Below, piece by piece: positions 1-12,164 of a stretch of DNA of 34,252 nt. Numbering within the stretch: the first letter of the stretch is position 1; each line of letters begins with the position of its first letter. The translations under genes and the position numbers were made by a program. The DNA is from Nemertoderma westbladi (lineage: Eukaryota > Xenacoelomorpha > Nemertodermatida > Nemertodermatidae), in the NCBI GenBank assembly GCA_032718475.1, contig JAUCBJ010000213.1:1-34252 (forward strand). The letters run 5' to 3'. A model generated the notes under the pieces. It saw nothing but the letters and a program-made list of their open reading frames with translations. It did no database searches and was not told the DNA's origin.

Positions 1-135
1 GAAACTCAGTCAGCCGACGAAAAAGCTTATAGTAATTAACATCATCAAACGCAGATTTTATGTCCAGCTGACACATGAATATCGACGAGTCACGCTGCTT
101 ATAATACTCCACACCCAAGTAGTGCTGAGGTGGTT
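1..135 (-). pseudogene. LINE reverse transcriptase fragment 1
   Basis: The minus strand encodes about 43 residues reading HYLGVEYYKQRDSSIF, then MCQLDIKSAFDDVNYYKLFR. This contains the RT motif-A pattern (aspartate, hydrophobic, then AFD) of non-LTR retrotransposons, which copy element RNA into DNA at the target site. The fragment runs off the window edge, so its C-terminal side is not visible. Towards higher coordinates no coherent reading frame continues. It covers the same part of RT as the fragment at 807-1170 but differs in sequence, so it is a second, related copy. Clade is not resolved. Confidence 0.75.
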
Positions 136-582
136 GGACTAAGGTTCCCAGCGCCAGCAGATAGGCTAGGCAATATCAAGCATGCCAATGAATGAGGGAG
201 CTCGAAGTATAGAGATACGGTGGCAATTTGATAACTTAATTACGTTTAGATCAATTAAAACCACATTTCTTAAAGCAAATCTCTTGAACTAATTAAAAAA
301 TTAAAAACAATAATGGAATGGGTTATGGGGAATACAGTTATATAATTTTGAAGTATAATTATTTAAATATTATACTAGAAAATAATTAATATCCTTTAAG
401 AGGCAGGTTGAAATTGCTGATTTTACCCTAATCAACTTAATTAACTGCTATTATCTTAGCTTCTCGAAGGCCACACGGAAATTCAACTTGGAAAATTTCT
501 AAACTTTGGCCAGACTACATGTGTACCAGGTTTGGTTAAATTTCATTAACATTTGGCTAAGTTATTAACGTTTAAAATTGGA
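136..582. other. A+T-rich spacer
   Basis: No coding signature, RNA gene or clear repeat seen. It is probably 3' debris of the neighbouring LINE fragment. Confidence 0.4.
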
Positions 583-694
583 CACAACAGATCAACAGAT
601 CAACAGAACAACAGATCAACAGAACAACAGATCAACAGAACAACAGATCAACAGAACAACAGATCAACAGAACAACAGATCAACAGAACAACAG
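583..694. repeat. 16-bp minisatellite
   Basis: About six to seven tandem copies of ATCAACAGAACAACAG lie directly downstream (on the minus strand) of the second LINE RT fragment. Copies are nearly identical, which points to recent slippage. The sequence has an A-rich CAACAG character on the plus strand. Confidence 0.95.
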
Positions 695-806
695 ACACAC
701 AGATTGAGTTAGTGGTACCTGTATGCTAAGCTCGCTTACTTTCGTCGCTCGCCCCACAACCTTCCATTCAATGTACAACCTAGCCCAAAATGTTTACCAT
801 ATTAGA

Positions 807-1170
807 TTACATCGCTGATGAAGTTAAAGAGTGGGTGTAATCACAAAACCCTGTTTGATACGTCTTTTCTAATAACGAATCGAATCTGTCAAGATTAACC
901 GATGAACCGAATTTTAAGTATGTGAAGCTTATGGAGTAGTAGTTCTCAAGGAGTAGGAGAGTAGTTATGTATGGGTACAGAACATCTGTCAGCGTACTGA
1001 AGAGTAGGTAATTATCTTCATTATCGAATGCGCCATCAATATCCATTTGACATAAATATAAATTTGAGCTATGTTGGTGATAGTAGTCAATTATTATTAA
1101 GATGGGTGCGACAGCAACATCTGTTCCAGCTTTGGCTGTGTAGTGTAGGCCCATTTCATGTCATCACTAG
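807..1170 (-). pseudogene. LINE reverse transcriptase fragment 2 (downstream half)
   Basis: The minus-strand translation reads HYTAKAGTDVAVAPILIIID, then YYHQHSSNLYLCQMDIDGAF followed by DN. The CQMDIDGAFDN stretch is RT motif A of non-LTR retrotransposons. A frame change lies near 1120-1150, because the 5' continuation DDMKWAY is read in another frame, so the copy is dead. The frame is cut at 1170 by the tandem Helitron-like array and resumes at 13210 on the far side. The start methionine of the open frame is not a biological start. Confidence 0.8.
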
Positions 1171-2666
1171 TTAGCAAGTCGTTAGACTTGATTACTGTAA
1201 GAATTGTTGACTGACTGACTGGCTGGCTGGCTGGCTGACTGGCTGGCTGATCTACAGCCAAAACTACTCTAACGATTTTGATGAAATTTTCACAGCATCT
1301 AGATACCGCGATTCTAAGGTCCCTGGCATGATCGGCTACTCCGTCCATAGCCTCTGGGCTCGAAAAATAGAGATAAACGAAAAAACGCCATAGGCGCAAT
1401 GGTAAAATAACACCAATGACAGCTGGTGTCCTGATGAAAAATGGCTTATGTAATGCATTTCTACACAAGGCTTAGTAATAAATCGATGAGGTTGCCAAGA
1501 TTATTATACTTAGTACACCCATACTGTTTGTTTAGGCCCTAGGACACTCTGTCAAAGCAAATATTAACTGGTTGATTTAGTTTGTGGTTCTACACAGGCT
1601 TAGTATAAATCGGTGAGGCTGCCAACTGGTTGGTTTAGTTTGCAATCTATTACCGCCTCAGCTGAATAACTCTTCCCCCTGCTGAATGACTGTTAGGTAC
1701 AGGTTATTGGCTACATTAATGCCAACATTAATACAGTGGAAGCTGTATGCTTATAAGGTGGAATGTTTACTCAGCCTTATACTGATACTCTGTAAGGTTA
1801 AGACTAACATTATAGTTTGAAATATAAAAATCACTTATTATTATCTGTATTGGGTTAATAATCACTGTGGCATTCAAAATGTTTTATAGGTGATTGACAT
1901 TTAGTGCAAGCTGAATGACTGTTAGTTACAGAGTACTACAGTACTGCACTCTTATTTTATTTTTAAATCTTTCGTCCAACATTAATACTTTGGAGGTTGT
2001 ATGCTTATAAGGCGAATGTTTACTCAGCTTCATACTGATACACTGTAAGGCTAACACTAACGTTATAGTTTAACACATAAAAATCACTGCTTATTATCTG
2101 TATCAGGTTACATACTGTGGCATTCAAAATGTTTAAATGTTTTATAGGTGATTGATATTTAGTGCAAGCTGAATGACTGTAGGTTACAGAGTACTATTGC
2201 ACTGTATTTTATTTTTAAATCTTTTGGCCAACATTAATACTGTGGAGGCTGTATGCTTATAAGGCGGAATGTTTACTCAGCCTCATACTGATACTCTGTA
2301 AGGCTTACACTAACATTATTGTTTGAAATATAAAAATAACTGCTTATTATCTGTATTGGGTTAATCACTGTGGCATTCAAAATGTTTTGTTAGGTGAATG
2401 ACATTTAGTGGCTAAGATTATTCTCTGTCAGATTCCCTTCACACCATAGGCAAACATTGTTGAGGCTGAGGGAATTTACTTTAGTTTACTCTACTGAGTC
2501 ATTCAGCTGAATGGATTTGAGCAATTGCCAAATTACAGAGTGGGATCTCTCTCTGACCATAGATAAATAACACTTCCCTTCTGAACAAAGGTAAACATTG
2601 TTGAGGGAACTTACCTTTGATTGACGACTTCCGACTTGCTTAACGGCGTCTTGACGCCGTCTCTAG
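1171..2666 (+). mobile_element. HINE-like unit A (family 1)
   Basis: The 5' hairpin is CAAGTC-GTTA-GACTTG (1175-1190) and the microsatellite is at about 1207-1250. The 3' subterminal CGACTTGCT (2632-2640) is the exact reverse complement of the 5' AGCAAGTCG. The terminal hairpin ACGGCGTC-TT-GACGCCGT is at 2643-2660, ending CTAG at 2663-2666. Cargo is three copies of a ~252-bp direct repeat starting near 1722, 1976 and 2228 (key motif CCAACATTAATAC). Nearly identical in plan to unit E. Confidence 0.8.
1722..2400. repeat. ~252-bp tandem repeat, three copies (unit A cargo)
   Basis: Copies start at about 1722, 1976 and 2228. Each contains CCAACATTAATAC, then a GTATGCTTATAAGG-like segment, then CTTATTATCTGTAT, then CATTCAAAATGTTT in that order. 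Copies diverge modestly by point changes and small indels. The same triplet occurs in unit E (about 8158, 8408, 8660) and a single copy in unit D (about 7174). Confidence 0.85.
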
Positions 2667-5016
2667 TTAGGAACCGAGAGGTTCATTACTGTAAGAATTG
2701 TTAGCTGACTGGCTGACTGACTGGCTGACTGATCTACAGCCAAAACTACTCTAACGATTTTGATGAAATTTTCACGGCGGCTAGATACGGCGATTCTAAG
2801 GTTCCTTGTATGTTCCGCTATTTCGTCCATGAGCCATGGGCTCGAAAAATAGACATAAACGAAAAAACGCCATAGGCGCAATGGTAAAATAACACCAATG
2901 ACAGCTGGTGTCCTGATAAAAAATGGTTTATGTAATGCATTTCTACACAAGGCTTAGTAATAAATCGATGAGGTTGCCAAGATTATTATACTTAGTACAC
3001 CCATACTGTTTGTTTAGGCCCTGCACTCTCTGTCAAAGCAAATATTAACTGGTTGATTTAGTTTGTGGTTCTACACAGGCTTAGTATAAATCGATGAGGC
3101 TGCCAACTGGTTGGTTTAGTTTGCAATCTATTACCGCCTCAGCTGAATAACTCTTCCCCCTGCTGAATGACTATTAGGTATACAGTGTATCGGCTACATT
3201 AATGCCAACATTAATACTGTGGAGGCTGTATACTTATAAGATGGAATGTTTACTCAGCCTTATACTGATACTCTGTAAGGCTAAGACCAACATTATTGCA
3301 AAATGTTTTATTGTTGGATTACTCTCTGTCAGTCTCCCCTTCAGAACATTGTATAGGGAATTTACTTTAGTTTACTCTACTGTGCCATGCCATTCAGCTG
3401 AATGGATTTGAGCGATTGCCAAGTACAGAGTTGGATCATTCTCTGACCATAGGCAAAGACATCAAATCTTTTTAAAAATATACTTTTTCCATGTTTTTTT
3501 TCTGACCAAAAATTTCAAAAAAAATTTTTCGTAGCCAGTACTGCCAATCGATTCGCCATCAAAAATAACGCAAAAAAATTTTTTTGCAAAATTTTAAATT
3601 ACTGTAAATTTTTGGCGACTGGGGGGGGTCAATTTTTTTCGATCCGCTATAACTCCGGAACGCTTTGTCCAAATTCGATGGGGTTTTCATTTTTCAACTT
3701 AATTCGATGTCCTCTTTCAGCCTATCCATGTTTTGAAACCCCAAACAGCGCCGTTCAAAAATTATTTTTTTCTAGTTCTAGAATTTTACAAATTTCAAAA
3801 AAGTTGCAGTATTTTATTAACGCCTTTACGGAATTCGATAGCGTTTTCGATTTTTATATTAAACGCAATATCCTGAATCTCACTAGCCTAGTTTCGCGTC
3901 ACCAATGCCAAGATTTCATACTTTTGAAGAAATTTTTCTAGAATATTTTTTATTTAATTACATTTATAGCGATTTCTTATTACTGATTGCACATGAATTG
4001 ATGGAATGACTATTAGGTATACAGTGTATCGGCTACATTAATGCCAACATCATTGCAAAATGTTTTATTGTTGGATTACTCTCTGTCAGTCTCCCCTTAA
4101 GAATATTGTATAGGGAATTTACTTTAGTTTACTCTACTGTGCCATTCAGCTGAATGGATTTGAGCGATTGCCAAGTTACAGAGTTGGCTCATTCTCTGAC
4201 CATAGGCAAAGACAAATCTTTTTAAAAATATAATTTTTCCATGTTTTTTTTTCTGACCAAAAATTTCAAAAAAAATTTTTCGTAGCCAGTACTGCCAATC
4301 GATTTGCCATCAAAAATAACGCAAAAAATTTTTTTTGCAAAATTTTAAATTACTGTAAATTTTTGGCGACTGGGGGGGGGTCAATATTTTTCGATCCGCT
4401 ATAACTCCGGAACGCTTTGTCCAAATTCGATGGGGTTTTTATTTTTCAACTTAATTCGATGTCCTCTTTCAGTTTATCCATGTTTCGAAATCCCAAACAG
4501 CGCCGTTCAAAAATTAATTTTTTCTAGTTCTAGAATTTTACAAATTTCAAAAAAGTTGCAGTATTTTATTAACGCCTTTATGGAATTCGATAGCGTTTTC
4601 GATTTTTATATTAAACGCAATATCCTGAATCTCACTAGCTTAGTTTCGCGTCACCAATGCCAAGACTTCATACTTTTTGAGGAAAATTTTTCTAGAATAA
4701 TTTTTATTTAATTACATTTATCGCGATTTCTTATTACTGGTTGCACATGAATTGATGGAGTTTTCAATTTATTAACTAAACACGATATCGCGCATCGCAC
4801 CTGCGTGGTTTCGAAATTTCAAAACGAGGTCTTCACTATTTGCAAGTCGTTTTGTTCTAGAATTGAGCAACTAATAATAGATCGAATTTATTAATAATTA
4901 TTGTATGAAATATGATTGTATTTTTACATAGTTATTAGTTTTATACTAATTCTCGCTGTCTCTTTTATTTAAAATAAAAAGTCGGTTCCTTATCGGGCCG
5001 CTAGGCCCGTCACTAG
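2667..5016 (+). mobile_element. HINE-like unit B (family 2, duplicated cargo)
   Basis: The 5' hairpin is GAACC-GAGA-GGTTC (2671-2684). The 3' subterminal TCGGTTCCT (4982-4990) pairs with the 5' AGGAACCGA. The terminal hairpin CGGGCC-GCTA-GGCCCG is at 4994-5009, ending CTAG at 5013-5016. The first ~600 bp resemble the start of unit A. Cargo is a block rich in A/T runs with a G-run, present twice (about 3420-3990 and 4190-4740). This internal duplication makes it the longest unit. Confidence 0.8.
3420..4750. repeat. Duplicated A/T- and G-run block in unit B
   Basis: Two near-identical copies share TTTTTCCATGTTTTTTT, then GGCGACTGGGGGGG (3616, 4366), then GATCCGCTATAACTCCGGAA, and the flanking ATTGATGGA-type tail. 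A third copy lies in unit C at about 5690-6240. Open frames of 93-156 residues through these copies are shared only because the copies are recent duplicates; no protein family is recognised. Confidence 0.85.
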
Positions 5017-6510
5017 TTAGGAACCGAGAGGTTCATTACTGTAAGAATTGTTTGCTGATTGATTGACTGGCTGACTGACTGACTGACCTACAGCCAAAAC
5101 TACTCTAATGATTTTGATGAAATTTTCACAGCGGCTAGATACCGCGATTCTAAGGTCCCTGGTATGTTCCGCTATTTCGTCCATGAGCCGTGGGCTCGAA
5201 AAATAGACATAAACGAAAAAACGCCATAGGCGCAATGGTAAAATAACACCAATAACAGCTGGTGTCGTGATGAAAAATGGCTTATGTAATGGATTTCTAC
5301 ACAAGGCTTAGTATAAATCGATGAGGTTGCCAAGATTATTGTACTCAGTACACCCATACTGTTTGTTTAGGCCCTAGGACACTCTGTCAAAGCAAATATT
5401 AACTGGTTGCTTTAGTTTGAAATCTAATATCGCCTCAGCTGAATTACTCTTCCCAATGCATTGTATGGGAATATCTCACTCTGCTAATGTAAGCTGAATG
5501 ACTGTTACTTACACAGTGAGTTGGCTACATTAATGCCAACATTATTGCAAAATGTTTTATTGTTGGATTACTCTTTGTCAGTCACCCCTTCAGAACATTG
5601 TATAGGGAACTTACTTTAGTTTACTCTACTGTGCCATTCAGCTGAATGGATTTGAGCGATTGCCAAGTTACAGAGTTGGATCATTCTCTGACCATAGGCA
5701 AAGACATCAAATGTTTTTAAAAATATACTTTTTCCATGTTTTTTTTTCTGACCAAAAATTTCAAAAAAAAATTTTTCGTAGCCAGTACTGCCAATCGATT
5801 CGCCATCAAAAATAACGCAAAAAATTTTTTTTGCAAAATTTTAAATTACTGTAAATTTTTGGCGACTGGGGGGGGTCAATTTTTTTCGATCCGCTATAAC
5901 TCCGGAATGCTTTGTCCAAATTCGATGGGGTTTTCATTTTTCAACTTAATTCGACGTCCTCTTTCAGCCTATCCATGTTTCCAAACCCCAAACAGCGCCG
6001 TTCAAAAATTAATTTTTTCCAGTTCTAGAATTTTACAAATTTCAAAAAAGTTGCAGTATTTTATTAACCCCTTTACGGAATTCGATAGCGTTTTCGATTT
6101 TTATATTAAACGCAATATCCTGAATCTCACTAGCCTAGTTTCGCGTCACCAACGCCAAGACTTCATACTTTTTGAGGAAAATTTTTCTAGAATAATTTTT
6201 ATTTAATTACATTTATCGCGATTTCTTATTACTGGTTGCACTTGAATTGATGGAGTTTTCAATTTATTAACTAAACACGATATCGCGCATCGCACCAGCG
6301 TGGTTTCGAAATTCCAAAACGAGGTCTTCACTAGTTGCAGGTCAATTTTGTTCTAGAATTGAGTAACTAATAATAGATCGAATTTATTTAATTATTGTAT
6401 GAAATAAGATTGTATTTTTACATAATTATTAGTTCTATAATAATTCTCGTTGTCTCTTTTATTTGAAATAAAAAGTCGGTTCCTTATCGGGCCGCTAGGC
6501 CCGTCACTAG
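5017..6510 (+). mobile_element. HINE-like unit C (family 2)
   Basis: It starts TTAGGAACCGAGAGGTTC and ends with the CGGGCC-GCTA-GGCCCG hairpin plus TCACTAG (6510). The tetranucleotide run is at about 5050-5090. It carries one copy of the block that is duplicated in unit B. The 3' ~280 bp, with the GAAATAAAAAGTCGG lead-in to the terminal hairpin, match the end of unit B closely. Confidence 0.8.
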
Positions 6511-7606
6511 TTAGCAAGTCGTTAGACTTGATTACTGTAAGAATTGTTGACTGACTGGCTGGCTGACTGACTGACTGGCTGGCTGGCTGATCTACAGCCA
6601 AAACTACTCTAACGATTTTGATGAAATTTTCACAGCATCTAGATACCGCGATTCTAAGGTCCCTGGCATGATCGGCTACTCCGTCCATAGCCTCTGGGCT
6701 CGAAAAATAGAGATAAACGAAAAAAACGCCATAGGCGCAATGGTAAAATATCACCCATGACAGCTGGTGTCCTGATGAAAAATGGCTTATGTAATGCAAT
6801 TCTACACAAGGCTTAGTATTAAATCGATGAGGTTGCCAAGAGTATTATACTTAGTACACCCATACTGTTTGTTTAGGCCCTACCAACCACTCTGTGCAAA
6901 CAAACATCAACTGGTTGGTTTGCTATTCTATAGGGAGCCACCTAACAAGGAAGTACATACAGTGCCAACTTTATAATCATTCACTGGGTTAGCCGGCTAT
7001 TACAGCCTCAGCTGAATAACTCTTCCCAATGCTTTCTATGGCGATCTACAAGGTTACTCTCTCTTCTATGTTAATTGACGTGTAAGCTGATTGACTGTTA
7101 GTTACACAGTGTGTTGGGTACTATTGGATTGCACTGTATTTATAATAATAATTGTTTTATTTTTAAATCTTTCGGCCAACATTAATTCTGTGGAGGCAGT
7201 ATGCTTATAAGGTGGAATGTTTACTCAGCCTCATACTGATACTGTGTAAGGCTAACACTAACATTATAGTTTGAAATATATATATCACTGCTTATTATCT
7301 GTATCAGGATACACACTGTGGCATTCTAAATGTTTTATACTGTAGGTGATTGACATTGTGCAAGCTGAATGACTGTTAGTTCTTTCAGACCATAGCCAAA
7401 CATTGTTGAGGGAATTTAGTTTAGTTCACTCTACTGTGCCATTCAACTGAATGAATTTGAGCAATTGCCAAATTACAGAGTGGGATCTCTCTCTGACCAT
7501 AGGTAAATAGCCCTTCCATTCTGACCATAGGTAAACATTGTTGAGGGAATTTATATTTGATTGATGACTTCCGACTTGCTTAACGGCGTCTTGACGCCGT
7601 CTCTAG
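6511..7606 (+). mobile_element. HINE-like unit D (family 1, short)
   Basis: It starts TTAGCAAGTCGTTAGACTTG and ends ACGGCGTC-TT-GACGCCGT then CTCTAG (7606). It is a shortened relative of units A and E: only one copy of the 252-bp cargo repeat is present (about 7174), and it carries a private segment near 6885-7000. Both termini are family 1, so the shortening is internal. Confidence 0.8.
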
Positions 7607-9098
7607 TTAGCAAGTCGTTAGACTTGATTACTGTAAGAATTGTTGACTGACTGGCTGGCTGACTGACTGACTGGCTGGCTGGCTGATCTACAGCCAAAAC
7701 TACTCTAACGATTTTGATGAAATTTTCACAGCATCTAGATACCGCGATTCTAAGGTCCCTGGCATGATCGGCTACTCCGTCCATAGCCTCTGGGCTCGAA
7801 AAATAGAGATAAACGAAAAAACGCCATAGGCGCAATGGTAAAATAACACCCATGACAGCTGGTGTCCTGATGAAAAATGGCTTATGTAATGCATTTCTAC
7901 ACAAGGCTTAGTATAAATCGATGAGGTTGCCAAGATTATTGTACTTAGTACACCCATACTGTTTGTTTAGGCCCTGCACTCTCTGTCAAAGCAAATATTA
8001 ACTGGTTGATTTAGTTTGTGGTTCTACACAGGCTTAGTATAAATCGATGAGGCTGCCAACTCCTTGGTTTAGTTTGCAATCTATTACCGCCTCAGCTGAA
8101 TAACTCTTCCCCCTGCTGAATGACTATTAGGTATACAGTGTATCGGCTACATTAATGCCAACATTAATACTGTGGAGGCTGTATGCTTATAAGGTGGAAT
8201 GTTTACTCAGCCTTATACTGATACTCTGTAAGGCTAAGACTAACATTATAGTTCGAAAAATATAAAAATCACTTCTTATTATCTGTATTGGGTTAATAAT
8301 CACTGTGGCATTCAAAATGTTTTATAGGTGATTGACATTTAGTGCAAGCTGAATGACTGTTAGTTACAGAGTACTACTGCACTGTATTTTATTTTTAAAT
8401 CTTTCGTCCAACATTAATACTTTGGAGGTTGTATGCTTATAAGGCGAATGTTTACTCAGCTTCATACTGATACACTGTAAGGCTAACACTGACGTTATAG
8501 TTTAAAACATAAAAATCACTGCTTATTATCTGTATCAGGTTACACACTGTGGCAATCAAAATGTTTAAATGTTTTATAGGTGATTGATATTTAGTGCAAG
8601 CTGAATGACTGTAGGTTACAGAGTACTATTGCACTGTATTTTATTTTTAAATCATTCGGCCAACATTAATACTGTGGAGGCTGTATGCTTATAAGGCGGA
8701 ATGATTACTCAGCCTCATACTGATACTCTGTAAGGCTTACACTAACATTATAGTTTGAAATATAAAAATAACTGCTTATTATCTGTATTGGGTTAATCAC
8801 TGTGGCATTCAAAATGTTTTGTTAGGTGAATGACATTTAGTGGCTAAGATTATTCTCTGTCAGATTCCCTTCACACCATAGGCAAACATTGTTGAGGCTG
8901 AGGGAATTTACTTTAGTTTACTCTACTGAGTCATTCAGCTGAATGGATTTGAGCAATTGCCAAATTACAGAGTGGGATCTCTCTCTGACCATAGGTAAAT
9001 AACACTTCCCTTCTGAACAAAGGTTAACATTGTTGAGAGAACTTACCTTTGATTGACGACTTCCGACTTGCTTAACGGCGTCTTGACGCCGTCTCTAG
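7607..9098 (+). mobile_element. HINE-like unit E (family 1)
   Basis: It starts TTAGCAAGTCG and ends with the ACGGCGTC-TT-GACGCCGT hairpin plus CTCTAG (9098). It has three copies of the 252-bp cargo repeat (about 8158, 8408, 8660). Length and content match unit A within a few bases (1492 versus 1496), so the two are recent sister copies despite being 5 kb apart in the array. Confidence 0.8.
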
Positions 9099-9904
9099 TT
9101 AGGAACCGAGAGGTTCATTACTGTAAGAATTGCTCGAGACTGGCTGGCTGATCTACAGCCAAAACGACTCTAACGATTTTGATGAAATTTTCACAGCGGC
9201 TAGATACCGCGATTCTAAGGTCCCTGGTATGTTCCGCTATTTCGTCCATGAGCCGTGGGCTCGAAAAATAGACATAAACGAAAAAAAGCCATAGGCGCAA
9301 TGATAAAAACACCAGCTGGCACTCATGAAAAATGGATAGAGATGGCCTAGTAATGCTATTCTATAGGAATGGCCACCTAACAAGGAAATGCTTTCTCTGC
9401 CAAGTATTATCCTCACTCTACAACTCAGACAGTAAGCAAACAAAAGCCGTGGGATTCTAATGTATTACATCATAAGCTGATTGCTCTCCCAATAGCCCTC
9501 ACACACTCACTGAATCCAATGAAATCGAATATCTATTAGCTTAATGCGAATAGCTGGTAAGCTGAATGCCATTTTAGTTATTGTGTACTGTTGATATAGC
9601 AGAGTTGACTGCTATGTTGTATGTATTTAATTAAAATAATTTTCGTAGAGGGAAGTTAATTTGGGATTACTTTCTATCAGATGTAAGCAAAGCTGTTCAA
9701 TGGGGTGGGTCATGGGACCCAAATATAGTACATTATGCATGGCAAACATTAATAAAATCATTCAGTCAACCTGGAGGGTATTTGCTTAGTTAACTCTACT
9801 GTGCGAAAAACGAATTTATAATGTTACCCATACTTCAGGTGAATGAATTTTTAGATATTTGTACTGAAGGCAACGATTTCTGATATAATTAAAATACAAG
9901 ACAG

Positions 9905-10165
9905 GGGCTTGTTTCGATATATGTAGTTGCGCCCTTCGAGCAGCACGTGAGATGATCAAATAATAGACACAATGTTTGACTTTGTCCCTTCGAGCAGCAC
10001 GTGAGTTTTGCTTTGACCCTTCGATATATGTATTTGCGCCCTTCGAGCAGCACGTGAATTACATCAAATAATAGACACATTGTTTGACTTTGTCCCTTCG
10101 AGCAGCACGTGAGTTTTGCTTTGACCCTTCGATATATGTATTTGCGCCCTTCGAGCAGCACGGGG
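9905..10165. repeat. CACGTG-bearing repeat cluster in unit F
   Basis: Five copies of CCCTTCGAGCAGCACG(TGA) are spaced by TTTGCTTTGACCC, ATATGTATTTGCG and AATAGACACA-type linkers. Four copies contain the palindrome CACGTG; the last reads CACGGGG and runs directly into the GAGCC array. Function unknown. Confidence 0.85.
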
Positions 10166-10173
10166 AGTCGACT

Positions 10174-10915
10174 CAGACCGAGCCAAGCCGAGCCAAGCCG
10201 AGCCGAGCCTAGCCAAGCCGAGCCGAGCCGAGCCGAGCCGAGCCGAGCCGAGCCGAGCCGAGCCGTGCCGAGCCGAGCCGAGCCGAGCCGAGCCGAGCCG
10301 AGCCGAGCCGAGCCGAGCCGAGCCGAGCCGAGCCGAGCCGAGCCGAGCCGAGCCGAGCCGAGCCGAGCCGAGCCGAGCCGAGCCGAGCCGAGCCGAGCCG
10401 TGCCGAGCCGAGCCGAGCCGAGCCGAGCCGAGCCGAGCCGAGCCGAGCCGAGCCGAGCCGAGCCGAGCCGAGCCGAGCCGAGCCGAGCCAGGCCGAGCCG
10501 AGCCGAGCCGAGCCGAGCCGAGCCGAGCCGAGCCGAGCCGAGCCTAATCGAGCCGAGCCGAGCCGAGCCGAGCCTAATCGAGCCGAGCCGAGCCTAATCG
10601 AGCCGAGCCGAGCCGAGCCTAATCGAGCCGAGCCGAGCCGAGCCGAGCCGAGCCGAGCCGAGCCGAGCCGAGCCGAGCCGAGCCGAGCCGAGCCGAGCCG
10701 AGCCGAGCCGAGCCGAGCCGAGCCGAGCCGAGCCGAGCCGAGCCGAGCCGAGCCGAGCCGAGCCGAGCCGAGCCGAGCCGAGCCGAGCCGAGCTGAGCCG
10801 AGCCGAGCCTAATTGAGCCGAGCCGAGCCGAGCTGAGCCGAGCCGAGCCTAATTGAGCCAAACCGAGCCGATCAAGCCAAGTCGAACTTAATCGTGCCCA
10901 ATCGTGCAAGACCGA
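10174..10915. repeat. GAGCC pentamer satellite (unit F)
   Basis: About 740 bp of nearly pure GAGCC repeats with rare variants (GTGCC, TAATC, AAGCC) concentrated at the edges and in short groups near 10540-10620. A 5-bp period keeps all three frames open on both strands, giving artefactual Arg-Ala-Glu-Pro-Ser (plus) and Ser-Ala-Arg-Leu-Gly (minus) repeats. Confidence 0.97.
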
Positions 10916-11822
10916 GCCGAGCTCGTTGTCTCATTTATTTGAAATAAAAAGTCGGTTCCTTATCGGGCCGCTAGGCCCGTCACTAGTTAGGAACCGAGAG
11001 GTTCATTACTGTAATTACTGTAAGAATTGCTCGAGACTGGCTGGCTGGCTGACTGACTGACTGACTGACTGATCTACAGCCAAAACTACTCTAACGATTT
11101 TGATGAAATTTTCACAGCGGCTAGATACCGCGATTCTAAGGTCCCTGGTATGTTCCGCTATTTCGTCCATGAGCCGTGGGCTCGAAAAATAGACATAAAC
11201 GAAAAAACGCCATAGGCGCAATGATAAAAACACCAGCTGGCACTCATGAAAAATGGATAGAGATGGCCTAGTAATGCTATTCTATAGGAATGGCCACCTA
11301 ACAAGGAAATGCTTTCTGTGCCAAGTATTATCCTCACTCTACAACTCAGACAGTGAGCAAACATAAGCTGTGGGCTTCTAATGTATTACATCATAAGCTG
11401 ATTGCTCTCCCAATAGCCCTCACACACTCACTGAATCGAATGAAATCGAATATCTATTAGCTTAATGCGAATAGCTGGTAAGCTGAATGCCATTTTAGTT
11501 ATTGTGTACTGTTGAGTGTAGAGTTGACTGCCATGTTGTATGTATTTAATTAAAATAATTTTCGTAGAGGGAAGTTAATTTGGAATTACTCTCTATCAGA
11601 TGTAAGCAATGGGGTGGGTCATCGGACCCAAATATAGTACATTATGCATATGCAGGGCAAACATTAATAAAATCATTCAGTCAACCTGAAGGGTATTTGC
11701 TTTAGTTAACTACTGTGTGAAAAGCGAATTTATGATGTTACCCATACTTCAGGTAAATGAATTTTTAGATATTTTGTACTGAAGGCAAGGATTTCTGATA
11801 TAATTAAAATACAAGACAGGGG

Positions 11823-12162
11823 CTTGTTTCGATATATGTAGTTGCGCCCTTCGAGCAGCACGTGAGTTAATCAAATATTAGACACAATGTTTGAGTTGTC
11901 CCTTCGAGCAGCACGTGAGTTTGGCTTTGACCCTTCGATATATGTATTTGCGCCCTTCGAGCAGCACGTGAGTTACATCAAATAATAGACACACTGTTTG
12001 ACTTTGTCCCTTCGAGCAGCACGTGAGTTTTGCTTTGACCCTTGATATATGATGTTGTGCCCTTCGAGCAGCACGTGAGTTACATCAAATAATAGACACA
12101 CTGTTTGACTTTGTCCCTTCGAGCAGCACGTGAGTTTGGCTTTGACCCTTCCAGCAGCATGT
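11823..12162. repeat. CACGTG-bearing repeat cluster in unit G
   Basis: Six copies of CCCTTCGAGCAGCACGTGAG with the same linkers as in unit F. A final TTCCAGCAGCATGTG variant leads into the pentamer array. Compared with unit F there is one extra period of about 105 bp. Confidence 0.85.
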
Positions 12163-12164
12163 GT

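Larger units (their letters stand above)
9099..10986 (+). mobile_element. HINE-like unit F (family 2, GAGCC cargo)
   Basis: It starts TTAGGAACCGAGAGGTTC and ends with the CGGGCC-GCTA-GGCCCG hairpin plus TCACTAG (10986). The 5' module carries GCTCGAGACTGG and a very short tetranucleotide run. It diverges from the other units after about 9300, where a segment with CACCAGCTGGCACTCATG follows. Cargo is a CACGTG-containing repeat (9905-10165) and a nearly pure GAGCC pentamer array (10174-10915). Confidence 0.8.

Noticed and set aside
2663-2950. Minus-strand open frames of 95-135 residues (MCRNALHKPFF..) repeated in most HINE-like units
   Set aside because: They recur only because the 5' module is a recent repeat. 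They run through the microsatellite and terminal hairpin, match no family, and vary in frame end between units.
3612-6206. Plus-strand open frames (NSMGFSFFNLIR..) in units B and C
   Set aside because: They are carried by a duplicated non-coding block with homopolymer runs. Lengths differ from copy to copy through indels, and there is no conserved start.
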